The notes beneath the pieces are model-generated. The model was not told where the DNA came from. It did not search any database and saw only the letters and a list, made by a program, of their open reading frames with translations. DNA of 64,000 nt. Source: RPRB01 sp035519675. GTDB taxonomy: Bacteria; Myxococcota; Myxococcia; Myxococcales; Myxococcaceae. Numbering within the stretch: position 1 is the first letter of the stretch; every line of letters starts with the position of its first letter. Of this stretch, positions 1 through 8,402 are shown in pieces. The stretch covers positions 4,949-68,948 of the forward strand of contig DATIWB010000040.1 of assembly GCA_035519675.1 (NCBI GenBank), written 5' to 3'. The translations under genes were made by a program, and so were the position numbers.

Positions 1-11
1 GTTGGCCGGCT

Positions 12-425
12 CTAGCGCGATCTCGGCCGGCGCCGAGGCGCGAGCGCGATGGCTTCCATGGCAACCAGGGAGCCTTCGGGCCATCGGTCACCTTGGATGG
101 TGGATCTCGCCGGTGGGTGATCGGCGCCGAACGCCTCGGCGTACGCTTCGTTCATCCCCTGGAAGTGCTTCCAGTCCGTCAGAAACACGGTGACCTTCAC
201 CACACGGTCGAGGCCGCTTCCTCCCGCCTCGAGGACTGCTTGCAGGTTCCGGAGTACCTGCCGCGTTTGCTCCTTCACCCCGCCGTCGACGAGACGGCCG
301 GTCCGGGGGTCGAACGCCGCTTGACCGGCGCAGAAGAGAAAGCCGCCGGCTCGCGTCGCCTGCGAATAGGGCCCGACGGCCACCGGCGCCTCTGGCGTCG
401 AGATGACTTCGATCTTGGTCTTCAC
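12..425 (-). CDS. RidA family enamine/imine deaminase
   Basis: 137-aa protein of the RidA (YjgF/YER057c/UK114) family, which hydrolyses reactive enamine/imine intermediates such as 2-aminoacrylate in the cytosol. Visible family features are the VGPYSQA segment near the N-terminus, FCAGQAAFDPRTG, and HPPARSTIQ, whose Arg is the usual substrate-carboxylate ligand. Length is close to the family's roughly 125-135 aa. I chose the GTG at 425 because GGAGGGA lies about 6 nt upstream; the longer reading frame to 515 adds an Arg-rich tail unlike the family. It stands alone; the next gene on this strand ends 240 bp away at 667. Confidence 0.9.
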   Translation of the reverse strand: MKTKIEVISTPEAPVAVGPYSQATRAGGFLFCAGQAAFDPRTGRLVDGGVKEQTRQVLRNLQAVLEAGGSGLDRVVKVTVFLTDWKHFQGMNEAYAEAFGADHPPARSTIQGDRWPEGSLVAMEAIALAPRRRPRSR

Positions 426-666
426 GGATGCTCCCTCCGGGCGTTCGCTCGAGGTCGCCCGCCGGTTCGTGAGAACTCTACCGCGAGGCCGGGGGTCGCT
501 CCGAGGCACACCCACTTCCCCGTGCCCGCCGGCGTCACCTGGAGTTGCGGGCGCGTGAGCTGCGCAGGCGGCGCCGCCACTTGCAAGAATCGATGGAGCT
601 CGTGCCCACCGAGCCCTGGGTGCTGGCCTGCGTGACGCCGCCCATCGAACGGCCGAGGCGAAACCG
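426..666. other. intergenic gap, nothing recognised
   Basis: Spacer between the RidA gene start and the end of the DUF1552 gene. Apart from the RidA ribosome binding site next to 425, I see no gene, clear terminator or repeat in it. Confidence 0.6.
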
Positions 667-2169
667 CTACAGGTCGAGCGGGCCGAAGTGCAGCGGGGTG
701 TCCTTGTTGATCAGCCCCGGCCGACCCATCTGGGGAAGGAAGTTGGTGCTGAAGCCCCCGGCGGTGGCCAGCGTGCCCGTCGAGCCGTAGGTGGTGTCCG
801 AGCCGCCGAGCATGCGGAGCACCTGGGCGTAGAGGTCACCCAGCGAGTTGACCTGTCCCACCACGTGCCGCCCCTGCCCCTTGGGGAAGGCGCTCTTCAT
901 GCCCGCCAGCACCACCGGGTAGTTGTAACAGTAGTGTCCAGAGCCGTAGCCCAGGTCGCTCACCCACACCACCAGGGTGTTGTCGAGCATCCGGCTGCCG
1001 TCCGTCTCCTGAATGGCGGCCAGCCGCTGGATCAGCCGGGTGTAGTACTTGGCGTAGAACCCGAAGCCCTTGGTCAGGCTGGCGGGGCTGGGATCGTTGG
1101 GGCTGCCGTCGCCGTGGATGCTGGCGTGCCAGTTGCCGCCGATGTACGGGCTGTTCGCCGGAGCGAACTCGGTGACGAAGCCGGGGTCGCCCGCGGCCCA
1201 GAAGTTCAGGCTGGCGGTGCGGGTGACGTCGCAGGCCAGCGCCTGCACCAGGCTCTCGATCTGGGTCTGGGCGAAGACGTCGTCGTGCTCCCCCTTTCGA
1301 AAGCTGGGCCAGTCGTAGTTGGGCACCGAGCCCGTCGACGGCGGCGCGCAGCTCTGAGGGAGCGGCGGCGGGGTGGGGGGAACGGTGGGGTAGCGAAGCT
1401 CGGTGTCGCGGATGAACTGGGCGTGCTGGTCGAGGCGAGCGCGGTCAGCCGAATTCAGGCCGGCGCGAAAGCTGGTGAAGCCCTTGGCGACGGCGTCGAG
1501 GATGCTCCCCCGCCGGGCGGTGAGCCGGTCGTTCAAGGTGGGCGTCGGAGGCGGTGGCGGCGGCGGGCCTACCTGAACCGAGGCGAAGAGGTCGCGGATC
1601 AGCTGCGCCGGGTCGATGGCCTGGTAGTTTCCGGGCGTCCCGTTGGCCCCGAGGAACACGTTGTTCTCGGTGACCGAGTTGTCGAAGGGCGCCGCCTGCG
1701 CCGGGATGACGATCGCCATCTTCTGCGCCGGGCTGGAGCGCAGACGCAGGCCCGCCACGTAGTCGATCGACGGCCCTCGGGCATTGCCCCCGTTGGGCAC
1801 GACGCAGGTCATGCAGGTGGCGCTGGCGCTCGCGTGGCCGTCGGGGTCGCCCGAGGTGTGCCGCACGATGTTGTCGATGTTCGACAGGGTGACGATCTCG
1901 TTGCTGATCGGTGCCAGGGCCGCCAGCGCGACGCTGGGCGCCGTCCCCACGCCCGGCAGAGGGCCGGTGGTGGTGCGCGGCGACCAGTTCTCGTTGCTCC
2001 CCGGCCCGACCACCCGGCCGTGGGGGTGGAACACCACCACCAGGCGCCTGGGAGGTGCCGCGGTCTGGGCAAACGCGGTGCGGGGCGCGAGGGCCTCGAG
2101 CATCGGCAGCGCCAGGAGCGAGCCACCGGAGCCGATCAGGAAGCGGCGGCGATCGATCCGCTGGCTCAC
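667..2169 (-). CDS. DUF1552 domain protein with Tat-like signal
   Basis: 500-aa secreted protein of the DUF1552 family, common in Planctomycetes and Myxococcota and of unknown function; the fold is related to DUF1501/sulfatase-like secreted proteins. The N-terminus carries a twin-arginine-like signal (DRRRFLIGSGGSLLALPML). A Pro-rich stretch (PPPPPPPTP) lies around residues 200-210. Typical DUF1552 segments include VVVFHPHGR near the N-terminus and WVSDLGYGSGHYCYNYPVVL near the C-terminus. The GTG start sits in a GTGA overlap with the stop of the DUF1592 gene upstream, with GGAGTGACCT as its ribosome binding site, so the two are translationally coupled. DUF1552/DUF1592 pairs are a conserved partnership, probably acting together outside the cytoplasmic membrane. 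Confidence 0.88.
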   Translation of the reverse strand: MSQRIDRRRFLIGSGGSLLALPMLEALAPRTAFAQTAAPPRRLVVVFHPHGRVVGPGSNENWSPRTTTGPLPGVGTAPSVALAALAPISNEIVTLSNIDNIVRHTSGDPDGHASASATCMTCVVPNGGNARGPSIDYVAGLRLRSSPAQKMAIVIPAQAAPFDNSVTENNVFLGANGTPGNYQAIDPAQLIRDLFASVQVGPPPPPPPTPTLNDRLTARRGSILDAVAKGFTSFRAGLNSADRARLDQHAQFIRDTELRYPTVPPTPPPLPQSCAPPSTGSVPNYDWPSFRKGEHDDVFAQTQIESLVQALACDVTRTASLNFWAAGDPGFVTEFAPANSPYIGGNWHASIHGDGSPNDPSPASLTKGFGFYAKYYTRLIQRLAAIQETDGSRMLDNTLVVWVSDLGYGSGHYCYNYPVVLAGMKSAFPKGQGRHVVGQVNSLGDLYAQVLRMLGGSDTTYGSTGTLATAGGFSTNFLPQMGRPGLINKDTPLHFGPLDL

Positions 2170-3845
2170 AGGTCACTCCGGTGGGTGAAGGCGTCGGTGG
2201 AGACCATCGCCATGATCGCCTGGCTCAGCGTGCCACCCGAGGCGGTGAGCGCATCGCCGATGCCCTGGATCGCGCAGACGTCGTCCGGGGTGTCCATCCG
2301 CGAGACCGTGAAGCGAAACACCTGGGTCGCCAGACAGGTGGTGACCTGCGGCTCGCTCGCCAGCTGGTCCATCATCGCGGTCTGGTCGGCAAACGACAGA
2401 TCGCGCCCGGCCACCCCCGGCCTCCCCCCCACGCTGGGCAGGACGCCCGATGGGTCGATGGTCTTGCCGCTGCCATAGGTGGTGCGGTACTGGCCCACGG
2501 CATCGAACTGCTCGAAGGCCAGCCCGGCGGGGTTCATCAGCGAGTGGCACCCCGAGCACTCGGCCCGGGCGACCACCGCCGCCGAGATGTCCTTGCCGGT
2601 GGGGTTGGGCGGCAGAGGGAGTGAGCCGAAGATCGACTGCGCGTCGGCCGGCGGGGCCCCCAGGTTCTCGCAGAGCAGGTGCTTGCGAATGAATCGGCCA
2701 CGGAAGACGAACGAGGTCTCGCTGGAGTGGGCCAGCGAGGCCAGCATCGCCGGCTGGGTCACCACGCCCGAGTAGCGCCGGGCGTCGAGCGAGACCTTCG
2801 CCCACTGGCCCGGGGGCGGAGCCGCGACCCCGAAGAACGAGGCCATGTTGGCATCGACGAAGGCGTCGGTGCTGCGCAGCAGCGTGCGCACCGTGCCCTG
2901 GTTACGAAGCTGGTCGACCACGAAGCGATCGAAGGAGTCGTTCATCGACTTCGCGGTCGCCGCGTCGAAGAAGGGGAAGGCGGTCTGGTCCTTGTCCCCG
3001 GGACTGACGCGGAAGGTGCCCGTCCACTCGCGGAAGAACCGGGCGATGGCGGTGTTGGCCTTGGCCGCCGCCAGCAGCCGGGTGGCCTGGGCGGTGAGCG
3101 TCGCGGGACTGGTCAGGTTGGGCGCGGCGGCCAGCAGCGCATCGTCGGGGATGGAATCGGTCAACATGAAGGACAGCCGGCTCGCCAGCTCGTAGCCGTC
3201 GAGCGCCCGTCCGGTCCCGGCGGCCGCTTCGGCCAGGTACAGGAACTGCGGCATCTGCAGCAGGTGGTCGACCAGCATGGCCATCGACTCGGCGAAGCTG
3301 GCGCCCGAGGCGACGCCGGCCCGGTACTCATCGAGCAGCTCGTTGCGCTCGGCGGTCGACAGCGGCCGCCGGTAGGCCCGGGTGCCGTACTTGTCGAGGA
3401 AGGTGTTCACGCACGGCTCGCCCGGAGCCGACGATGCGCAGGGGACCATCTGGGTCAGCACCCCGGGCACCTGCAGCGCCACGTCCTCGGCCGCGAACAT
3501 CAGCTGCTCGGCTCCACCCGCCCCGATGTCGTTGAAGACCGCCTCGGTCGAGAAGCCGGTGACCGACTTGCCCACCGAGCCCGGGTACTTGGTGCTCGCA
3601 GTCAGCCGGCCGTCGAACGCGTCCGAGATGGCGTTCTGGTACTCGGTCGCAGTCAGTCGCCGGGCCTGGGTCGCCGCGGGGTGAACCTTGTCGTTGCACA
3701 CGTAGCGGCCGTTCGGCGTCTGCACCGGCGGGCCTCCGGGGGGTGAGCCCGGGGGGGGTGAGCTCCCCGGAGACTGGGGTCCGGTGATCGATCCCGTGCA
3801 CGCTGCCAGCGAGAGAAAGAGCACGGTCCAGGAGCGAACTTCCAT
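2166..3845 (-). CDS. DUF1592-type secreted lipoprotein with CxxCH motif
   Basis: 559-aa lipoprotein with the DUF1587-DUF1595-DUF1592-DUF1588-DUF1585 domain series. A signal peptide ends in a lipobox (LSLAAC). Next come RRLTATEYQNAISDAF (DUF1587), YRRPLSTAERNELLDEY (DUF1595), ELASRLSFMLTDSIPDD (DUF1592), FIRKHLLCENLGAPP and CSGCHSLMNPAGLAFEQFD (DUF1588), and QVFRFTVSR (DUF1585). CSGCH is a CxxCH motif that could bind c-type haem; in this family the motif is conserved but haem binding is not generally shown. It is the first gene of a two-gene operon with the DUF1552 protein (4-bp overlap). Function unknown; probably an envelope-bound partner of the DUF1552 protein. Confidence 0.87.
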   Translation of the reverse strand: MEVRSWTVLFLSLAACTGSITGPQSPGSSPPPGSPPGGPPVQTPNGRYVCNDKVHPAATQARRLTATEYQNAISDAFDGRLTASTKYPGSVGKSVTGFSTEAVFNDIGAGGAEQLMFAAEDVALQVPGVLTQMVPCASSAPGEPCVNTFLDKYGTRAYRRPLSTAERNELLDEYRAGVASGASFAESMAMLVDHLLQMPQFLYLAEAAAGTGRALDGYELASRLSFMLTDSIPDDALLAAAPNLTSPATLTAQATRLLAAAKANTAIARFFREWTGTFRVSPGDKDQTAFPFFDAATAKSMNDSFDRFVVDQLRNQGTVRTLLRSTDAFVDANMASFFGVAAPPPGQWAKVSLDARRYSGVVTQPAMLASLAHSSETSFVFRGRFIRKHLLCENLGAPPADAQSIFGSLPLPPNPTGKDISAAVVARAECSGCHSLMNPAGLAFEQFDAVGQYRTTYGSGKTIDPSGVLPSVGGRPGVAGRDLSFADQTAMMDQLASEPQVTTCLATQVFRFTVSRMDTPDDVCAIQGIGDALTASGGTLSQAIMAMVSTDAFTHRSDL

Positions 3846-4082
3846 CGCGCTCGGTCAGAGCACGTTGCGCGACCGGTGACTAGCCACGAAATTCGATCGC
3901 TGCAGCACGCACGAAATCGTGCGGTCCCTCTCGAATGGCTGTGCCACCGCGACCTACAGCCCCAGCAGACCTCGCTCCACGGTCGTGCGCCCGCAGGCGC
4001 TCCGGGTTCGCGCTGGCCGCCCAGGGGGCGGTGCCTCCAGCGGGTGGCGGCGATGGTCGATGGTCCGCGGTGGCCGGGCTCC
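3846..4082. other. intergenic gap, nothing recognised
   Basis: Spacer of 237 bp upstream of the DUF1592 operon and downstream of the 4083 gene. It must hold the operon promoter, but I cannot point to convincing promoter elements; no small gene is evident. Confidence 0.5.
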
Positions 4083-4655
4083 TCAGTCCTGGCGCCGGTA
4101 GGTGAGGGTCATGTCGACCGGCGCCGCGAGCTTGCTGCTCCGCATCACCCGGTGAACCAGCAAGGTCTTCCCGTCCTCGCCGGGAGTGAACACGGTCTCT
4201 CCCGAGCCGTCCGGGTTCCATCCGGCTTCCACCAGGGTGCCACCCTGGACGCGGAAGGTGGTCTGGCTGTGGTCGCCGAACCGGTTGGTCAGAGACACCG
4301 GCGGTCCACCGACCTCCCCGCGTTCCTCCGGATCGTCCGGAGAGGTGATGCGCACCGCGGTTCCTTCGAAGGCGAGGACGTACTGGGCACGGGGGCGAGC
4401 GCGCGGCCGCAGGGAATCGGAAGCGATCTTCCGGGAGAGCGGCGGCAGGTTCGCGACGGCACGGTCCACCGCGGCGTCGACCTTCGCCTGCTCCGCGTCT
4501 CCTCCGGCGTACACCCAGGTCCCCGAGAGCGCCTCGCGCAGTCCGGAGGTGAGCGTGGTGGCGGGCGCTTCTGCCGCTGGGCCGGCCGCGGCCGACATCC
4601 CGAGCAAGAGCCGGAAGAACAGCGCGGACAACACGAATCGAGCCGTCGGACACAT
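4083..4655 (-). CDS. secreted protein of unknown function
   Basis: 190-aa protein with an N-terminal signal peptide (RFVLSALFFRLLLGMSAAAG) followed by a mostly polar domain. I do not recognise a family. The C-terminal half has alternating short beta-strand-like stretches (YVLAFEGTAVRI, TTFRVQGGTLVEAGW, KTLLVHRVMRSS, DMTLTYRRQD), which resemble a small lipocalin-like or beta-barrel fold, but this is only an impression. The ATG at 4655 is preferred over 4703 because GTGAGG lies 5 nt before it and the signal peptide follows directly. It lies 81 bp downstream of the metalloprotease stop on the same strand and could be co-transcribed with it. Confidence 0.65.
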   Translation of the reverse strand: MCPTARFVLSALFFRLLLGMSAAAGPAAEAPATTLTSGLREALSGTWVYAGGDAEQAKVDAAVDRAVANLPPLSRKIASDSLRPRARPRAQYVLAFEGTAVRITSPDDPEERGEVGGPPVSLTNRFGDHSQTTFRVQGGTLVEAGWNPDGSGETVFTPGEDGKTLLVHRVMRSSKLAAPVDMTLTYRRQD

Positions 4656-4736
4656 GGATGCCTCACTGGCTGGCAGCGAAGCAGTCCGACCACCTGGGCG
4701 CAAATCCGAGAGGACCAGTTCCCAGGTCTGGGCGTG

Positions 4737-6608
4737 TCACCAGTGAGGTCGTGACCGCTGGCGCGCGCTCGATCGGAGGGGGCCAGCCAAGATGACCATC
4801 AGGAGGGCCATCCAGGGGAGGGGGGCGCTGCCGGGGGTGCTGCAGCCACCACCGCCTCCGCCTCCGCCGCCCGATCCGCTCAGGCTGAGTGCAGCCTGGT
4901 CGTTGGCCGAGTTGTAGTTCGAGTCCGAGGCGACGGTGACGCGGATGCTCGCGGGGCTGGCCGAGCTCGCCCGGAAGGTGGAGGTGATGATCTTCGACGT
5001 CTTCGGAGGGATGTCGCCGAGGGCGCAGGGGAACGCGGTCGCGCAGTCCCCGGTGTTGGAGACGAAGGTGACTCCGGTCTGCGTGCTGGAGAGGCTCACG
5101 CTGCCCGCGGGCGATGGACCGGGGTTGGTCACGGTGAAGGTGAACGTGCCGGTGGCACCGGAAGCGAGCGTGCTCGGCCCGGTGCCGCTGACCGAGAGAT
5201 CGACCAGGAACCATCCGATGTCCCGGAGCAGGGGAACGGTCAGGTCGAGGTTCGAGGAGAGGGACGGACTGATCACCGGCTCCATGAGAAGGGGAGGAGC
5301 GGCCGACGTGTCCCAGTGCACGAGCGAGGAGCCGACCTGGACCTGACCCGGCGCGTACATGAGTGCTCGCGCCGAGGTGTCAGCACCGGCAAAGCCCTTG
5401 CTCGGATCGCGCCGGAGCGAACCGGTCACCGGGCCCGCGGCCACCGCGGCCTTCAGGGTGCTTCCGTCGTCCTGGGTGATCCCCACGACCGGGATGGTGA
5501 CGTCGGGAGCGTTGCCGCCCGGCGGGATGATCCCCGAGGTGTAGTTGGCGATGAGGACGCCCACGGCTCCGGCAGCCTGCGCGTTCCTGGCCTTCTCCAC
5601 GAAGGTGCAGGGAGCGGCCTGCGGCCCCCGGTCGACGATGGCCAGGGCTCCGCTGAGCGGCTGGAGGACCCCGCTGCTGGTACAGGCGTCCACCGGAGAG
5701 GCGATCTGGAGCGGCGCCGAGATCGACGTCGTCCCCACGACGGCTCCGAACTCTGCCGGGGCGAGGTCGAGGTAGTCCCCGATTGCGCTCGGCGTCTGTG
5801 GCGCAGCGGTCACGCTGAACACCAGCGCGGGGTCGAGCGAGGTCGGGACCAGAGCCTTGACCGCCGGTCCATCCCAGGCGAGCGCGTTGCTGGACACCGA
5901 GGCCTTCCGGCCGTTGTCGTCGAGGTCCACCCAGTGCTTCCCGCTCCCTTGGTCGAAGAGGAAACGCGACCAGATGTCCGTCTGATCGTTGAGGTTCTGC
6001 CCGGTGGTGGGGTTGACGAAGGAGGAGAAGCCGAGCCCGTGTCCGAACTCGTGGAGCACCACACTGAGGAGGTTGATCTTCTCTCCGTGGTTCCCGTCCA
6101 GGCCGTAGTACCAGTCCACCCCGCCGAGGCAGGTCGACGTCCCGACGGTGGAGTTGAAGTTGGCGACGATCTCGTAGTTAGTGGGGCTGGTCCCGGTTCC
6201 CGAGAGAAGGGCCCGTCCGGCGAATCGCTCGGTCTCGGCGGCGACGTACCAGGTGTTCTGCTCGGGGAAGGCGATCCCGGAGGTCCCGCTGGCATAGACC
6301 GTCGGCGAGTACGCCCGTCCCAGCACCCCCGAGGTGGCGTCGCAGGTGAGAGGCTCGAAGTTCGCCTGGATGTTGATGGTGACGTCGCTGTCGATGGACA
6401 GGCCCCACAGGCGCGCCGCCTCCTGGAAGACGGCGAGGCGCTGCGCACCGACCGTCGTGCCCGGATTTCCGCCGACGGGCTGGACGGCCGTCGCATCGTT
6501 GAAGCCGACCCCGGCAGAATCGGCGTTGTGGACCACCAGCGTGGCGCTGGCCCGCGCCTCGACGCTGGCGAGGACCATCGTGGCCACCACGGCCTCGAGT
6601 ACCCTCAC
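4737..6608 (-). CDS. secreted zinc metalloprotease with PA domain and MYXO-CTERM-like tail
   Basis: 623-aa exported protein. The signal peptide (VLEAVVATMVLASVEARASA) precedes a metalloprotease domain with HEFGHGLGFSSF at residues 186-197, an HExxHxxGxxSF zinc motif of the metzincin type. A PA (protease-associated) domain lies at about 284-390, and a DUF11/CARDB-like Ig domain with TFTFTVTNPGPSPAG at about 468-575. A Gly run, Cys589, a hydrophobic helix and an Arg-rich end finish the protein. That tail matches the MYXO-CTERM pattern, which is thought to be cut by a myxosortase and leaves the protein surface-anchored. The start is the GTG at 6608, in a GTGA overlap with the upstream lipoprotein gene. 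Neighbour order (small lipoprotein then protease) suggests a functional pair. Confidence 0.88.
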   Translation of the reverse strand: MRVLEAVVATMVLASVEARASATLVVHNADSAGVGFNDATAVQPVGGNPGTTVGAQRLAVFQEAARLWGLSIDSDVTINIQANFEPLTCDATSGVLGRAYSPTVYASGTSGIAFPEQNTWYVAAETERFAGRALLSGTGTSPTNYEIVANFNSTVGTSTCLGGVDWYYGLDGNHGEKINLLSVVLHEFGHGLGFSSFVNPTTGQNLNDQTDIWSRFLFDQGSGKHWVDLDDNGRKASVSSNALAWDGPAVKALVPTSLDPALVFSVTAAPQTPSAIGDYLDLAPAEFGAVVGTTSISAPLQIASPVDACTSSGVLQPLSGALAIVDRGPQAAPCTFVEKARNAQAAGAVGVLIANYTSGIIPPGGNAPDVTIPVVGITQDDGSTLKAAVAAGPVTGSLRRDPSKGFAGADTSARALMYAPGQVQVGSSLVHWDTSAAPPLLMEPVISPSLSSNLDLTVPLLRDIGWFLVDLSVSGTGPSTLASGATGTFTFTVTNPGPSPAGSVSLSSTQTGVTFVSNTGDCATAFPCALGDIPPKTSKIITSTFRASSASPASIRVTVASDSNYNSANDQAALSLSGSGGGGGGGGGCSTPGSAPLPWMALLMVILAGPLRSSARQRSRPHW

Positions 6609-6967
6609 TTGCCGGCCCCTCCGCTCGCACTCCCGGAAAGGAATGCTTCGGCCTGCGGGGCGCTGTCCACGCAGGCGGTGGAGACGGTCCCATCGGCCTC
6701 GAGGCGCCCGACGACCACGTGCTGGTAGCCAGAGCCGAGCGTGACGCGCTGCAGGTGTCCGCCCTCGGGGACGGCGACCGACTCGGTCTTGCCCGGTGCA
6801 CGGGTGGTGGCACTGCGGACGGCCTCCACGACCTGGGGGGAGGCGCGCCGTGCTTCGGTCGCGGAGGCGGCGGCCGAAGCCGGGGCGGCGGGTTCGGCAC
6901 ACGCCACGAGCTCGCAGATGCCGAAGAGCAGGACACAGCGAGGGGCAAGGCGACAGCTCAGGCGCAT
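6605..6967 (-). CDS. small lipoprotein, post-PEP-CTERM-1-like
   Basis: 120-aa lipoprotein: a basic N-terminus, hydrophobic helix and lipobox (ELVAC, Cys near residue 24), then a low-complexity Ala/Ser/Pro linker and a short C-terminal domain (SVAVPEGGHLQRVTLGSGY ... VSTACVDSAPQAEAF). The C-terminal pattern of a conserved DGTVSTACVD-like segment resembles the small family called post-PEP-CTERM-1, often found next to PA-domain metalloproteases; I recall this from the family and could not check it. The ATG at 6967 has GGAGGACGT just before it. Its stop overlaps the GTG of the protease (GTGA), so the two are co-translated. It could be an inhibitor, chaperone or surface partner of the protease. 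Confidence 0.72.
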   Translation of the reverse strand: MRLSCRLAPRCVLLFGICELVACAEPAAPASAAASATEARRASPQVVEAVRSATTRAPGKTESVAVPEGGHLQRVTLGSGYQHVVVGRLEADGTVSTACVDSAPQAEAFLSGSASGGAGK

Positions 6968-7157
6968 ACGTCCTCCACGGCCCCTCAACGCCCGGCTGAG
7001 CGAGTTCATCCTGAGGGGGTCAACTGTCCCACAGAGGCTCAAGCCGATGGCAAGAGCCGGCGGTTCAGCGAGCAACGCTCGGGTGGCGCCGCGGTGCTGC
7101 TTCAGCGAGGCAGCGCGGGTCGATGGACCTGACACTGGCCCCGGACGTCCCAGCGAA

Positions 7158-7559
7158 TCAGCTCTTCCCGTCGCTCCTCGGGATCACCTCGCCAGTGAAG
7201 CCGGTCGCTCCGAAGACGAGCATCAGGGAGAGCCCGAATCCGAAGGCCGGGTGCATCAGCTCCAGCTGACCGGGCGCAGCGGCGGTGACCAAGAGATCGA
7301 GGGCCCCGGCCACCGCCGTGAACCCGACCGCCGCCGTCAGCGGCTCCTCGACCTCGCCACGACGGAAGTAGTGCGCCGCCACGAGGACGGCCAGCGCGGG
7401 AGCGCCGAGGGTGTAGAGCCCGCTCGCCAGCGGGAGTGAAAGCATCGAGACCAGGACGAGCAGAAGCACGGCGCCGAGGGCCCACGCCGCGAGGCCATGG
7501 ACGAGGAGCCGGGACAGCGAGCTCGGGGCAGGGATCACATGACTCGCCGTGACACGCAT
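7158..7559 (-). CDS. small membrane protein of unknown function
   Basis: 133-aa protein with four predicted transmembrane segments: about residues 20-42 (HGLAAWALGAVLLLVLVSM), 45-63, 75-93 and 100-118, and a short hydrophilic end. No family recognised; conserved His/Glu clusters such as HYFRRGEVEEP sit in the central loop. The ATG is supported by AGGAGGACTGACCG immediately upstream. It lies downstream of the DUF6328 gene on the same strand with 140 bp between, so it probably has its own promoter. Confidence 0.7.
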   Translation of the reverse strand: MRVTASHVIPAPSSLSRLLVHGLAAWALGAVLLLVLVSMLSLPLASGLYTLGAPALAVLVAAHYFRRGEVEEPLTAAVGFTAVAGALDLLVTAAAPGQLELMHPAFGFGLSLMLVFGATGFTGEVIPRSDGKS

Positions 7560-7672
7560 CGGTCAGTCCTCCTGACGTGCGTTCGAGCATCGGCCGTGCC
7601 GGGACAAACCTTCCCGAAATCCGCGAGGTCGCGAGGTCGGTCGCGCATTCACGAGCAGTGCGCGGAGCATCG

Positions 7673-7689
7673 CGCGCAGATCTTGCGCG
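7673..7689 (-). terminator. palindrome CGCGCAGATCTTGCGCG, 3' of DUF6328 gene
   Basis: A 17-bp imperfect palindrome that begins 10 nt past the stop of the DUF6328 gene. It can fold into a GC-rich hairpin but has no T-run. An almost identical element (CGCGCAGATTCTGCGCG) stands at the same distance, 10 nt, past the stop of the histidine kinase gene at 17390-17406, which argues for a shared 3' end element rather than chance. Confidence 0.45.
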
Positions 7690-7699
7690 TAACCTGGGC

Positions 7700-8191
7700 C
7701 TACCTCCGCTGTCGCTCGGCGCTGCGGCGCAGGAGCGGAAGCGCGAACCACAGCGCCCCGAAGAGGAGTCCTGCGGCGATGCTGATCGGCACGGCCACGG
7801 ACCTGCCGGCGATGGCGACGCTGAGGACGTAGACCGCGCTGGTCATCGCCAGGGCGAGCAGCACGACTCCGGCGATCGCCAGCTGGTTGCAGGTGCGGAG
7901 CATCAGCTCCTTGTCCCGTACGTCCCGACGCCAGTGGAGCCGGTGGTACACCGAGGGCGCGATGAGGAAGGCGCAGGAGGCGGTGGTGGTCAGGAAGCAG
8001 AAGAAGTAGCCGTACCGGATGAGGCCGCTCATCGCCCGGAAGGCGTCGCTGAACGGAGCGGCGAGGAGGAACCCGAACAGCAGCTGGACGCCGGGGAGGG
8101 CGACGCGGATCTCGTTGAGGATCTCGCCCCACTCCCGTGCGAACTCGCTGCTCTCGGGCGTGCTCGCTGCCGGGTCGCCTCGCGGGTCCAT
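7700..8191 (-). CDS. DUF6328 family membrane protein
   Basis: 163-aa integral membrane protein. A hydrophilic N-terminus (about 40 residues) containing EILNEIRVALPGVQLLFGFL leads into four transmembrane stretches. The LNEIRVALPGVQ...FGFLL signature and the SVYHRLHWRR loop match the DUF6328 family of actinobacterial and deltaproteobacterial membrane proteins, whose function is unknown. Length is normal for the family. It is transcribed divergently from the aquaporin gene, leaving about 210 bp for both promoters. Confidence 0.8.
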   Translation of the reverse strand: MDPRGDPAASTPESSEFAREWGEILNEIRVALPGVQLLFGFLLAAPFSDAFRAMSGLIRYGYFFCFLTTTASCAFLIAPSVYHRLHWRRDVRDKELMLRTCNQLAIAGVVLLALAMTSAVYVLSVAIAGRSVAVPISIAAGLLFGALWFALPLLRRSAERQRR

Positions 8192-8402
8192 TGCCCGAGC
8201 CTACAGCGTCACCGCCGGGGCTCATCGCCTCCCCGATCGCGGCCGGGCTGGTACGACCCCTGCGCCGGACGGGACCTGGCCGCGACCCGACGTCCCGCCC
8301 CCTGTACCGACGTGCCTTGCACCTCCGGACAGCATGGTCCGCTGGGACGGAGCCCGAGCTGGCGTGCTACAGGCCCCGGGTTCTTTCTTCCGGGGGTACA
8401 GC

